A stretch of DNA of 64,000 bases from Ferrithrix thermotolerans DSM 19514 (lineage in GTDB: Bacteria > Actinomycetota > Acidimicrobiia > Acidimicrobiales > CAIXPF01). The translations under genes were made by a program, and so were the position numbers. Where the stretch lies: contig CAMDQT010000011.1 in NCBI GenBank assembly GCA_945906305.1, positions 36,707-100,706 on the forward strand, given 5' to 3'. The notes under the pieces were generated by a model. That model had not been told where the DNA came from. It made no database searches and worked only from the letters and a program-made list of their open reading frames with translations. Shown one piece after another: positions 43,526-51,300 of this stretch (position 1 is the stretch's first letter; every line of letters begins with the position of its first letter).

Positions 43526-44026
43526 ATGCGGGTCGAGATCATACGCAGCCCCAAACGACGATCCACGGCCCAGGCCCGGCTGATCGACGGCGTGCTCCAG
43601 GTGCGGGTACCAGCGGGACTGGCCCCGACCGAGGAAGACCGCCTGGTCCGGGGCTTCGTCAACCGTTTCCAACGCGGCCGCACCGCGGGGCCGATCGATG
43701 TCGCCGCCCGAGCGGAGGGATTGGTCCGCCGTTTCGGGTTGCGCACCCCACAATCGGTGCGCTGGGTGGGCAACATGTCCTCCCGTTGGGGTTCCTGCAC
43801 CACCAACACCGGGGAGATCCGGCTCTCGGACCGTCTGGCCGCATACCCGCCGTGGGTACTCGACTATGTGATCGTTCACGAGTTGTGCCACCTCTCGGTG
43901 GCGAACCACTCCCCGGCCTTTTGGAAGCTGGTCAACCGCTACCCGCGGGCCGAACGGGCACGCGGCTACCTGCTCGCCAAAGGCGGCGAGGCCGACGACG
44001 ACATGCTCGACGACATGCCCGACTGA
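43526..44026 (+). CDS. YgjP-type zinc metallopeptidase (DUF45)
   Basis: A 166-aa protein with the full DUF45 signature: RWVGNMSSRWGSCTTNTG, then IRLSDRLAAYPPWVLDYV and the zinc motif IVHELCHLSVANHSPAFW, where the two His and the Glu of HELCH and the later His form the active site. These proteins are small metalloproteases of the SprT/WSS-like clan with unclear targets. It follows the phosphatase by 22 bases. Confidence 0.9.
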   Translation: MRVEIIRSPKRRSTAQARLIDGVLQVRVPAGLAPTEEDRLVRGFVNRFQRGRTAGPIDVAARAEGLVRRFGLRTPQSVRWVGNMSSRWGSCTTNTGEIRLSDRLAAYPPWVLDYVIVHELCHLSVANHSPAFWKLVNRYPRAERARGYLLAKGGEADDDMLDDMPD

Positions 44027-44032
44027 GCGAGT

Positions 44033-45532
44033 TCAGCGGTGCAGGTCCACCACGAGTTGCTCGAGGTGGGTCCGTACAGTGAACACCGCGTCGCCCGACA
44101 ACACCGCACTGCGCCCGAACAGCCGGCCGCCGTCCCAGTTGGACAGGCCCAGCTCCGGACGACTCAGGGCGTATTGCCCGTCGACCCACCGGGTGAAGCC
44201 AGTACCGACGAACGGGGCGTCGATCCCATCATAAAAACGGCGCTGCTCCTCGGGGTCGTTGCTCACCAACGTCGCTACCAATCGGGGGCTGTAGCGGTTG
44301 AACAAATCAATGGCGCGGGCCAGATCTTCCACGACGACGAGGGACAATTCGGGGCTGTCCTCCCACTCCCACTCCGTGCCGAGTTGGGCGATGTCAATTG
44401 GTTCGGCCTGCGCCTCGTGCACGATCCCTCCGGCTCGGCCAACGGGGACGATCCGCTCGAAGCGGTGCCGCGGGAAAGCACTCACGTCACCAACGACATG
44501 AAACTTCGCCACCGTGTCTCGTGCTTGCGCCGCGGCGTCCGCGGCCGCTACCACCAGCGGGACCAGCTCCGCGGCACGCGCCGCGAGCACTACGCAGACG
44601 TTCAAGGTGTTGCACACCTTGCGGTCCAACGATCGCCCCACCGCCGCGTAGAGACGATCAGGCTCTGCGGACGCCGATGCCACCAACCAGGCTCCGCCGG
44701 TCCCGTGAAGGCTGACCGGGATACCGGCCTGTCGCGCCACGGCACCGAGTTGCGCCACCGCCCCGCCTGAACCGCGAGCCACCGCCAAGGCCAACCTGGC
44801 GTCGGAAAACAATGCCCAACCCGCCGCCCGGGACGGGCCATCAACCAGTCGAACGGCCCCCTCTGGCAGACCGGCTGCGGCCAGAGCGGGCGCGAGCGCT
44901 TCGCGGAGCATGGCCCGAGCCGTGCCAAGAGCATCGCTCCCGATGCGGAACACCACGCTGTTGCCACTGCGTAGCACCCCGCAGGCATCGGCAAACACGT
45001 TGGGGCGACCCTCGAAGACGAAGCCGACAACACCAAGGCCGGCCCGGCGTTGCTCAACCACGAACCCGTCGTGCTCGAGTCGTTCGATGACCTCACCACG
45101 ACCCGAGGACGCCACCGCCCAGCCCCTCAAGCCGAGGATCATGTCTTGGCGCATCTGTTCGGTCAGGACCAAGCGGGTGCTCGATCGACCGCGAACTCTC
45201 GCCGACTCGACATCGGCCGCGTTGGCGGCGGCGATAGCCGCGAACGCCACAGGGTCAGCCAGCCGTTGCGCGAAAGCCTCGAAAAAGGCGCTGATCGAAT
45301 CGTCGGTGCAGGCATTGAGCTTGACAAATGCGGCCACCGCGTCATCAACCGCGGCGGCCACCAGCGCCGCGTCCGCAGCGGGGATGTGCAGCAACGCACC
45401 ATCGTCTTGGCACACCACCAGACGATCACCGGCCACAAAGCTGTCGGCTAGCTCCGGCGCGACACGGGTGATTCGGTTGCCGCCGAACACGATGGGCGTC
45501 CCAGCGATCAAGGTCTGCAGCGGCTCGCTCAC
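44033..45532 (-). CDS. ProA-like aldehyde dehydrogenase (glutamate-5-semialdehyde dehydrogenase family)
   Basis: A 499-aa protein, about 80 residues longer than normal ProA. The core GVVGFVFEGRPNVFADACG, LRSGNSVVFRIGSDA, the active-site RKVCNTLNVCVVL and the C-terminal YDGIDAPFVGTGFTRWVDGQ match gamma-glutamyl phosphate reductase, though with many unusual changes. The extra part is an N-terminal domain (about 1-85). No proB is beside it. GTG 45532 has GAGG eight bases upstream. It is either the proline enzyme of this lineage or a divergent paralogue. Confidence 0.75.
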   Translation of the reverse strand: MSEPLQTLIAGTPIVFGGNRITRVAPELADSFVAGDRLVVCQDDGALLHIPAADAALVAAAVDDAVAAFVKLNACTDDSISAFFEAFAQRLADPVAFAAIAAANAADVESARVRGRSSTRLVLTEQMRQDMILGLRGWAVASSGRGEVIERLEHDGFVVEQRRAGLGVVGFVFEGRPNVFADACGVLRSGNSVVFRIGSDALGTARAMLREALAPALAAAGLPEGAVRLVDGPSRAAGWALFSDARLALAVARGSGGAVAQLGAVARQAGIPVSLHGTGGAWLVASASAEPDRLYAAVGRSLDRKVCNTLNVCVVLAARAAELVPLVVAAADAAAQARDTVAKFHVVGDVSAFPRHRFERIVPVGRAGGIVHEAQAEPIDIAQLGTEWEWEDSPELSLVVVEDLARAIDLFNRYSPRLVATLVSNDPEEQRRFYDGIDAPFVGTGFTRWVDGQYALSRPELGLSNWDGGRLFGRSAVLSGDAVFTVRTHLEQLVVDLHR

Positions 45533-45566
45533 GTTCGATCCTCGGTAGTTCGACGCCGAGTGAATT

Positions 45567-47072
45567 TCAGCGATGACCAGTATCGCGGCTGGCCCGCCAC
45601 CGCGCCTCTTGGTGGCCCAGTTCGGTCGCTGGAGGTGCATCGAGGCGGTATTCGTCGAGGATGGCTCGCCAGATGTTTTCGCCTTCGAGCTTGCCCATCA
45701 GCGCGCTCATGCCCCACACCACCCGGTCGAGGATGACGAAGCTGGTGGGCAGGTTGAGCCGTTCGATGACGGCCTGGTACGGGCCCTTGACATCGAGGAT
45801 CGCCCCCAAGGCATCGCCCACGTAGCGTCGGGTGAAGGTGAACCGATCGACGAGGTAGGGCTGGTAGGGCGCAGACACGTAGGCGAAGACGTCTGCCGGG
45901 TCCAACCCATGATCGGCGAGGAGGAACCCGGCGGACACCATCTCGCGGACCGTGCGGACTGGATCTGCGGCGAGAAGCGGCTCGATGACTGGCCACAAGG
46001 TAGCCAGCTCGGCATCGGTCCAACGCTTGACCATGCCGAAATCAAGGAACGAAATGGACCCGTCCGCATGAAATAGGTAGTTGCCCGGCTGGGGGTCACC
46101 GTTGAAGACCCGGTGCCGGTACACGCACTGTTGCACCCAGCGGAAAAGCACCTCGGCGGCTCGCTGGCGGACCTGAGGCGACGCGGACCTCTCGAATTCC
46201 GACCAGCTCTGCCCATCTACCCACTCGGTCACGAGCACCTTGGCGGTGCTGTATTCCTCGATCACCGCGGGAACCCGGATGAAAGGATGGCCGGCGTAAA
46301 GATGTGCGAACCACCGCTGATTCGCCGCCTCACGCCGGTAGTCGAGTTCCTCGATCATCCGCTCGCGCAACTCGTGAACCATGGCCTTCACATCAAGGCT
46401 TTTCAGTGCGAAAACCGAGAAGATGGCGTAGAGCATCTCCACATTGGCGAGGTCGGCCCCGATGGCGTCACCGATACCGGGATACTGCACTTTGACGGCC
46501 ACTCGACGGCCGTCGCGCAACACGGCGCGGTGCACCTGCCCGATGGACGCCGCGGCCACCGGTAGCGGCTCCCAGTGACGGAAAAGTCGGCTCGGGTGTC
46601 GGCCGAGTTCCTCGACCAAAACCTGTTCCGCTAGCGAAGGTGCCATCGGTGGCGCTTCGCTCTGCAAGGAGGCCAGCGCCTGTTGGGCCTCAGGGGGCAA
46701 CGCCTCCACGATGAAGCTCACCAGCTGACCGGCCTTCATGACCGCTCCTTTCATATTGCCCAGCTCCCGCGCCACATCCTGCGCCGTTCGAATGACGAAC
46801 TGGCGGTCGAGTTCCTCTCGAGCGGCCCGATCGGTGGCGCTGAGCCGCCGCGCCGCATGGGCCAGCAGCGCCAGACCTCGCCGTATCCCCAGCCCCCATA
46901 GCGGGCCGGTGCGCGCCATCCAATGCTGCAGGTGGGTGCGGCGACGCAGACCAAGGACCAGATTCGAACCGGCCCAGACCAGGACCGCTATCCCGCTCGC
47001 TAGCGCAGCCGGGACGGGACGAAGGCGGATGATTCGAGCCAGAGGGGCCAGGCCGGTCAAGCGGTGGAACAC
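45567..47072 (-). CDS. ABC1/UbiB-family atypical kinase
   Basis: A 501-aa protein of the AarF/UbiB/Coq8 family. Family marks are the KAGQ motif (MKAGQLVSF), the A-rich loop VAAASIGQVHRAVL, the lysine strand RRVAVKVQYPG, catalytic-loop NGDPQPGNYLF and LDFGMVKRW. One hydrophobic segment lies near the N-terminus. Members support isoprenoid quinone or lipid metabolism and bind membranes. GTG 47072 overlaps the TraR-like gene by 16 bases; a TTG at 47060 is an alternative. Confidence 0.88.
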   Translation of the reverse strand: MFHRLTGLAPLARIIRLRPVPAALASGIAVLVWAGSNLVLGLRRRTHLQHWMARTGPLWGLGIRRGLALLAHAARRLSATDRAAREELDRQFVIRTAQDVARELGNMKGAVMKAGQLVSFIVEALPPEAQQALASLQSEAPPMAPSLAEQVLVEELGRHPSRLFRHWEPLPVAAASIGQVHRAVLRDGRRVAVKVQYPGIGDAIGADLANVEMLYAIFSVFALKSLDVKAMVHELRERMIEELDYRREAANQRWFAHLYAGHPFIRVPAVIEEYSTAKVLVTEWVDGQSWSEFERSASPQVRQRAAEVLFRWVQQCVYRHRVFNGDPQPGNYLFHADGSISFLDFGMVKRWTDAELATLWPVIEPLLAADPVRTVREMVSAGFLLADHGLDPADVFAYVSAPYQPYLVDRFTFTRRYVGDALGAILDVKGPYQAVIERLNLPTSFVILDRVVWGMSALMGKLEGENIWRAILDEYRLDAPPATELGHQEARWRASRDTGHR

Positions 47073-47275
47073 AAAGTGCAGACCGACGCCAACGGATCGG
47101 CCTCCAGGCACGCCGCGCCGAGGGACGCCCCGCATCGACTGCAGCTGCCGTAGGTCCCCTCGTCAAGGCGCCGCAACGCCTCATCGATCGCCCCAAAGTC
47201 GACTTCGGCTTTCGCCAACAAGGTGGCCGGATCGGTTGGAGGGTCGAGGTGGTGGTGCTCCACTCGGGCGAGCAT
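47057..47275 (-). CDS. small TraR/DksA-type zinc finger protein
   Basis: A 72-aa protein with the intact C4 site: CSRCG near residue 45 and CTLC near residue 67, in the context LDEGTYGSCSRCGASLG. The N-terminal helix is short. Such small TraR-like proteins bind RNA polymerase in other bacteria. It overlaps the UbiB-family gene. It differs from the zinc-less DksA-like protein at 38272-38697. Confidence 0.8.
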   Translation of the reverse strand: MLARVEHHHLDPPTDPATLLAKAEVDFGAIDEALRRLDEGTYGSCSRCGASLGAACLEADPLASVCTLCSTA

Positions 47276-47294
47276 AGCGGCGACGCTGGACGAC

Positions 47295-47300
47295 TAGTCT
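47295..47300 (+). promoter_or_regulatory. -10 box of the tRNA-Lys gene
   Basis: TAGTCT ends seven bases before the first base of the mature tRNA, in the 32-base space from the divergent TraR-like gene. No good -35 was identified. Confidence 0.45.
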
Positions 47301-47307
47301 GGCGGGC

Positions 47308-47384
47308 GGGCCGCTAGCTCATCAGGTTAGAGCAGGGGACTTTTAATCCCAAGGTGCCGGGTTCGAGTCCCGGGCGGCCTACCA
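47308..47384 (+). tRNA. tRNA-Lys (anticodon TTT)
   Basis: All arms can be folded by eye. The acceptor 47308-47314 pairs with 47374-47380, with one G-T at the tip. The D stem is GCTC/GAGC, the anticodon loop CTTTTAA has TTT at 47342-47344, the T stem is CCGGG/CCCGG with loop TTCGAGT, the discriminator is A and CCA is encoded (47382-47384). The top anticodon-stem pair is a G-A mismatch. It reads AAA and AAG lysine codons. Confidence 0.96.
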
Positions 47385-47533
47385 AACAACGGCTGATCAC
47401 CGGGGTCAGAGTTCCGGCCAGGCACCGTTCGTGCGGGGCGATGCGGGGAGCGGCCGCTTAGGCGCGCCCTGTGGCCCTCGCGGGCGACGGCCGAAACGGC
47501 CAGTTGCTGGGCTTCAGGGCCGGGTGGACATCA
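47385..47533 (+). other. spacer between tRNA-Lys and CMD-family gene
   Basis: No gene is seen. Two weak hairpins occur (47393-47409, six pairs; 47489-47501, five pairs) that might end the tRNA transcript. There is no attachment-site repeat and no integrase nearby. The motif at about 47451-47469 happens to contain two eight-base GC palindromes next to each other. Confidence 0.4.
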
Positions 47534-47551
47534 TAGAATACCGGTAGGTAT
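47534..47551 (+). promoter_or_regulatory. -10 box overlapping an inverted repeat before the CMD-family gene
   Basis: TAGAAT (47534-47539) fits a -10 element. The inverted repeat ATACC-GGTA-GGTAT at 47538-47551 overlaps it and could be an operator for a TetR-type repressor. It lies about 50 bases before the ATG at 47601. No regulator gene is adjacent. Confidence 0.4.
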
Positions 47552-47600
47552 GGTCCTGGGCTGTGCCATGGTGAGCGCGACGCCCGCCGAGGAGGACCCG

Positions 47601-48401
47601 ATGCCGAAGAAGACCCACGCCGATCGCCGTGCCGCCGGCATGGACGTCCAACGCACCCTGCGCGGGGGCGGAATCGACCCCGTCGCGGTAGCCGCCGCCA
47701 CCGAGCAACGGCTCGGGGCGATCGGATCGTTCGTCATCGACTTTGCCCTCGGGGAGATCTGGACCCGTCCGGGCCTGAGCCGCCGCGACCGCAGCCTCAT
47801 CGTCATCACGATCCTGGCCACCCTCAACCAACTCAACCAACTCAAGGTCCACGTCCAAGGCGGCATCAACCACGGTTTGACCCGCACCGAGATCGAGGAG
47901 ATCTTCGTGCAACTCGCCGGCTACGCCGGATTCCCCCGCGCTATCGATGCCACGACCACCGCGCAAAAGGCTCTCGCCGAGATGAGCGGCGTCGACCGCC
48001 TCGAGCCCAGCCCACCGGCGCAGGCCCTCGACGACGATCAGCGCAGCGCCACCGCCCGCGAGGTCATGGGCCTGCTCAGCCGCAACCAGCCCCGTACCGG
48101 TACCGGAGTGGACATGGGCTCCTTCACCGGAGCGGCCGGCCGCTTCGCCTTCGGTGAGCTGTGGGCGCGAACCCAACTCAGCCGACGCGATCGGTCCCTG
48201 GTGGTGTGCGCCACACTCACCACTCAGGACAAGCCCACCGAATTGCGTTTCCATCTGCAAGGCGCGCTCAACCACGGCGTGAGCGCCACGGAACTCGAGG
48301 AACTGATGATCACCGTCATCGGCTACGTCGGTTTCCCCACCGCCGTCGAGGGTTTCCGCGCCCTGCGAGAGGTCGAGGCGCGCCAAAACGAGGCCGGCTG
48401 A
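47601..48401 (+). CDS. tandem carboxymuconolactone decarboxylase-family protein
   Basis: A 266-aa protein made of two CMD domains. The repeat is clear: domain 1 has LGEIWTRPGLSRRDRSL, HVQGGINHGLTRTEIEE and AGYAGFPRAID; domain 2 has FGELWARTQLSRRDRSL, HLQGALNHGVSATELEE and IGYVGFPTAVE. There is no AhpD-type CxxC, so it is not a peroxidase-type member. The His of the NHG motif is kept in both. ATG 47601 has GAGGAGG upstream. It may act in breakdown of aromatic compounds; the substrate is unknown. Confidence 0.9.
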   Translation: MPKKTHADRRAAGMDVQRTLRGGGIDPVAVAAATEQRLGAIGSFVIDFALGEIWTRPGLSRRDRSLIVITILATLNQLNQLKVHVQGGINHGLTRTEIEEIFVQLAGYAGFPRAIDATTTAQKALAEMSGVDRLEPSPPAQALDDDQRSATAREVMGLLSRNQPRTGTGVDMGSFTGAAGRFAFGELWARTQLSRRDRSLVVCATLTTQDKPTELRFHLQGALNHGVSATELEELMITVIGYVGFPTAVEGFRALREVEARQNEAG

Positions 48402-48421
48402 ACCTGGCCGCCGGGCACCGC

Positions 48422-48450
48422 CCTATTCCACCGCGGCGCGGTGCAATAGG
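48422..48450. repeat. 29-base palindrome directly before a small gene
   Basis: CCTATT-c-CACCGC-ggc-GCGGTG-c-AATAGG: two perfect six-base arms on each side, a single C-C mismatch and a three-base centre. It lies 21 bases after the CMD-family stop and six bases before the next ATG. As RNA it would form a strong hairpin that ends the upstream message or hides the AATAGG ribosome-binding region; as DNA it could be an operator. Confidence 0.65.
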
Positions 48451-48456
48451 CTGGTT

Positions 48457-48678
48457 ATGGCGATGAGCAAAGTCACCTGCACCCGCATCCCTGAAGACCC
48501 GTTCAACCCGGTCAACCCGTTGATGGTGCCGTTCTGCCACTGCCCCCGCTGCGCCGCGGAACCGGACGTCGTGACCGAAGCGGATGCCGCGACCTTCCTC
48601 CGGTTGTTCGGCCAGCAACAGCGTTTCCGGGTCGAGAAGGTCGATCTGGGCCCCGCCGGGCACTCCGCGCTCGGCTGA
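48457..48678 (+). CDS. small conserved-looking protein with CHCPRC motif
   Basis: A 73-aa protein from ATG 48457 (a second ATG is at 48463). It has Cys residues in SKVTCTRIP and FCHCPRCAAEP that might bind a metal ion, then an amphipathic helix and strand (ATFLRLFGQQQRFRVEKVDL). No family is recognised. Third-base composition is GC-rich like real genes here, and the opposite-strand frame looks non-coding. It is preceded by a long palindrome. Confidence 0.6.
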   Translation: MAMSKVTCTRIPEDPFNPVNPLMVPFCHCPRCAAEPDVVTEADAATFLRLFGQQQRFRVEKVDLGPAGHSALG

Positions 48679-48691
48679 GCGGACTACCGGC

Positions 48692-49417
48692 CTACCACGA
48701 TGCCGTCGGGCGCAGGCGCGTCACGGACACGAACCCGCTCTCGACGGCCTCGGTGTCCGTTCCGGGATGGCTGTCGTATACGCCGTCACGATCGAAATGA
48801 ACCCGATGACGACCAGGTGCCAGCAGCTGCAAGCGGGGCGCGTTCAGCTGATAGGGCAGTCGGTTGCTCAGCTCGGTCCAACGCGTGCCCGCCAGATCCT
48901 CGAACGCCACGTTGGGCACGTTTACGTTGAGGCCCACCACCTCCCCGTCGAGCTCGGCCACCATCTGCGCCGCAACCCGGGCCGCGGTCTCCCACAACTG
49001 CACACCGCCGGTGTGTTGGCTGACCGCCACGCCAGCCACGCCGAGTTGCTCGGCGGTCAGGACCGCTCCGACCGTGCCCGAGAAGTGCACGGACCGGCCA
49101 ACGTTCCAGCCCGGGTTGATGCCAGACACCACCACGTCGGGCGCGGCGCCGAACAGCCCCTGCACCGCCAGCAAGGCCGCGAGCGCCGGAGGACCGTCGA
49201 AGGTGTAGGCGGCCGCAACCTGAGCTAGCTCGGGCCGCTGCACCTCGTGCACGTCGGCGATGCCGTCGCTCAGATGACCGATCGCCGCGCCAGCCCCGGA
49301 GTACTCACGTGACGGGGCGAACACGATGACCTCCCCCAATGCGACCAAGGCCGTGGCCAGGACATGCAAGCCGACCGAGTCGATCCCATCGTCATTGGTT
49401 ACGAGGATGCGCCTCAA
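48692..49417 (-). CDS. surE: 5'-nucleotidase SurE
   Basis: A 241-aa metal-dependent nucleoside monophosphate phosphatase. The SurE signature RILVTNDDGIDSVGLHVLA with the Asp-Asp metal site starts the protein; FAPSREYSGAGAAI and VSGINPGWNVGRSVHFSGTVGA complete the active site. TTG 49417 is chosen: a GGAGAG lies six bases upstream and the fold starts at once, while the longer frame is shadow of the upstream gene, which it overlaps by 26 bases. Confidence 0.94.
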   Translation of the reverse strand: MRRILVTNDDGIDSVGLHVLATALVALGEVIVFAPSREYSGAGAAIGHLSDGIADVHEVQRPELAQVAAAYTFDGPPALAALLAVQGLFGAAPDVVVSGINPGWNVGRSVHFSGTVGAVLTAEQLGVAGVAVSQHTGGVQLWETAARVAAQMVAELDGEVVGLNVNVPNVAFEDLAGTRWTELSNRLPYQLNAPRLQLLAPGRHRVHFDRDGVYDSHPGTDTEAVESGFVSVTRLRPTASW

Positions 49418-50426
49418 GGTTGCTCTCTCCTGTCTCCCCGACGGAGCCGGTGGCCGCGATCGGGGCCTGGTCATTGTGCAGTCCATCCCACCACGGCGTG
49501 AGATCCAATGCCGGATAGCGGGCGGCCATCGCTTGCAAACCGGTAGGGGTCCAGAACCGATGCCCCGGCCGCGGCACACCGAACAGCGCCAATTCCCGGG
49601 GCGTGCAGCCCTCGACGAAGCGGGTGAACCGTCCCACCGACGAACGTGGCTGCACCGTGTCGTAACCGATCCACTCCTGTCCAGCGAGCTTGAAGCCCAG
49701 CCCAAACAGGAAACGGGACCCACCCGGGCGGGTCAGATCCACCCCGCGGTGGAACACATCAGGCCGATAGGCCAAGAACGAACCGCGGCGACCGGGCGCG
49801 GCGATCTCGGCGGCATACAGTTCAGGCGCGACCGCAGGAGGCTGAGGGAGCAACTCGAGTCGGCCGCCGCTGTCGCCAAGGCGAACCAGCCGGGTCGGCC
49901 CGGTACCCTCCTCGACGTCGCTGAGGTACAGGTACCCCTCGAGGTGCCACCACCCCGGTTCGCTGCGCGGCGGCACCACCGAATGATTGTGGTCTTGGTG
50001 CATGGGCTGTTCGTAATTCGCCACGCCGTGGTACTTCGCCCACAGTGCCAGCTGGTAGAGCCGGAGGTCGGCACTTTCCAATGCTCGCTCGGCGAAGTCG
50101 ACCAAATGTGGGTGCACGGCAAGCCGGTTCAGTCGACCGGAACCGGGAAAGGGAAAGAGGCTGCGGCCCAGAAATTGCTCGGGACGAAAGGCCGGGCCGG
50201 ACGGCTCGATTCGATCGGAACGAAACAGGTTGCGGTCATCGACCCCGCCGAGAAAGGCCTCACGACGCGAGGCGCCTCCACCGGCATGGAACTCCTCGGG
50301 TCGCGAGTAGAGCAACCACAGGTCCTCTGCTGCCGCATCGATCTCCTCCACGGATAGGAGCCCATCGATAAGGACCCAACCCTCATCCTGCCAAGTCCGT
50401 ACCTGAGCATCCGTCGCGCGGGCCAT
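49392..50426 (-). CDS. phytanoyl-CoA dioxygenase (PhyH) family protein
   Basis: A 344-aa Fe(II)/2-oxoglutarate oxygenase fold. The iron triad reads MHQDHNHS (His and Asp) and VFHRGVDLT (His), followed by Arg in GGSRFLFG for 2-oxoglutarate. Family members hydroxylate methyl-branched acyl-CoA or small molecules. ATG 50426. It is divergent from the thioesterase gene by 36 bases, which suggests joint use in fatty acid or branched-chain breakdown. Confidence 0.84.
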   Translation of the reverse strand: MARATDAQVRTWQDEGWVLIDGLLSVEEIDAAAEDLWLLYSRPEEFHAGGGASRREAFLGGVDDRNLFRSDRIEPSGPAFRPEQFLGRSLFPFPGSGRLNRLAVHPHLVDFAERALESADLRLYQLALWAKYHGVANYEQPMHQDHNHSVVPPRSEPGWWHLEGYLYLSDVEEGTGPTRLVRLGDSGGRLELLPQPPAVAPELYAAEIAAPGRRGSFLAYRPDVFHRGVDLTRPGGSRFLFGLGFKLAGQEWIGYDTVQPRSSVGRFTRFVEGCTPRELALFGVPRPGHRFWTPTGLQAMAARYPALDLTPWWDGLHNDQAPIAATGSVGETGESNLEAHPRNQ

Positions 50427-50462
50427 GGACCCCAGTCTCCCACGCAGTACCGTCTGGCCCCG

Positions 50463-51188
50463 ATGGACCCTGCTGCGCCCCCTGCATCCGCCCTTCCCGA
50501 TGACGCCAACCTCGCCGCGGCGCGAGCGGTTCGCCGGCTCGGCCATGCCCTCGCGGCAGCCAACATCGACACCCACCTCGCCGAGCGCATTGCCCAGGCC
50601 GTGCATGCTCTAGCGGCGGAGGCGGAAGCCGCCCCTCGACGGGACAAACACCTCGAACATGCCAAACACTCCACGCGCTACAGCGCTCTGGTCGAAGGCC
50701 GCATGCCCGACCCCACACCGCACGGCCACGACATCGAGTTCGACCGCGCCTCCATTGTCGGTGGGCCATTGAACCCGTTCGGGCTCAACGCCCGGCACTA
50801 CCGCGACGGCGACGAAGCGGTCACCGAGGTGAACTTCGGGCCTGCCTTCGAAGGCCCTCCGGGCCGAGTGCACGGAGGCGCCGTGGCGCTCGTGGTCGAC
50901 GAGGCAACGGCCACGGTGCTACCCATGCAGGGCCGCTTCGGCTTTACCGGCTCGGTGTCACTCAAGCTCGTGGCCCCCGCACCCCTTGGCGTCGACGTGC
51001 AGTTCCGCTCGCGGCTGGTGGGCGAAGAGGGCCGAAAGTTGTTCGTTCACTGTGTCGCCACCGGACCCGAGGGCACCTTCGCCGAAGCCGACGCCGTCTA
51101 TATCCAGGTCGACCCTCGCACGGTGCCTTGGATCGCGGCGGCGATCGAGGCCCGAGGCGTGCAGTCAGTGCCCAGCCCACCGGACTGA
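50463..51188 (+). CDS. PaaI-type hotdog thioesterase
   Basis: A 241-aa protein. The hotdog core is at about 95-225 with the PaaI signature GPPGRVHGGAVALVVDEATA, where the HGG and Asp are catalytic. An N-terminal helical part of about 65 residues precedes it (AERIAQAVHALAAEAEA). It should hydrolyse acyl- or aryl-CoA thioesters. The genes around it (PhyH family, P450, CoA-transferase) agree with CoA-dependent catabolism. Confidence 0.86.
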   Translation: MDPAAPPASALPDDANLAAARAVRRLGHALAAANIDTHLAERIAQAVHALAAEAEAAPRRDKHLEHAKHSTRYSALVEGRMPDPTPHGHDIEFDRASIVGGPLNPFGLNARHYRDGDEAVTEVNFGPAFEGPPGRVHGGAVALVVDEATATVLPMQGRFGFTGSVSLKLVAPAPLGVDVQFRSRLVGEEGRKLFVHCVATGPEGTFAEADAVYIQVDPRTVPWIAAAIEARGVQSVPSPPD

Positions 51189-51300
51189 AGTTCGCCGCCG
51201 CGTCGGTGCCTGCACCGCGCCCGGCACCACTAGGACTCCACCCAACCGCCCGGGTCCGCGGGCCGCTACCATCCCCATGGCAACGACCGGGGGGTAAGCC

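Noticed and set aside
47451..47469. Adjacent GCGGCCGC and GGCGCGCC sites resembling a cloning linker
   Set aside because: Both are GC palindromes that are frequent by chance in such a genome, and the flanks continue with normal sequence. A vector artefact cannot be excluded without reads but is not needed.
47308..47600. tRNA-Lys as an integration site
   Set aside because: No integrase, no repeat of the tRNA 3' end within the window and no mobile genes next to it.
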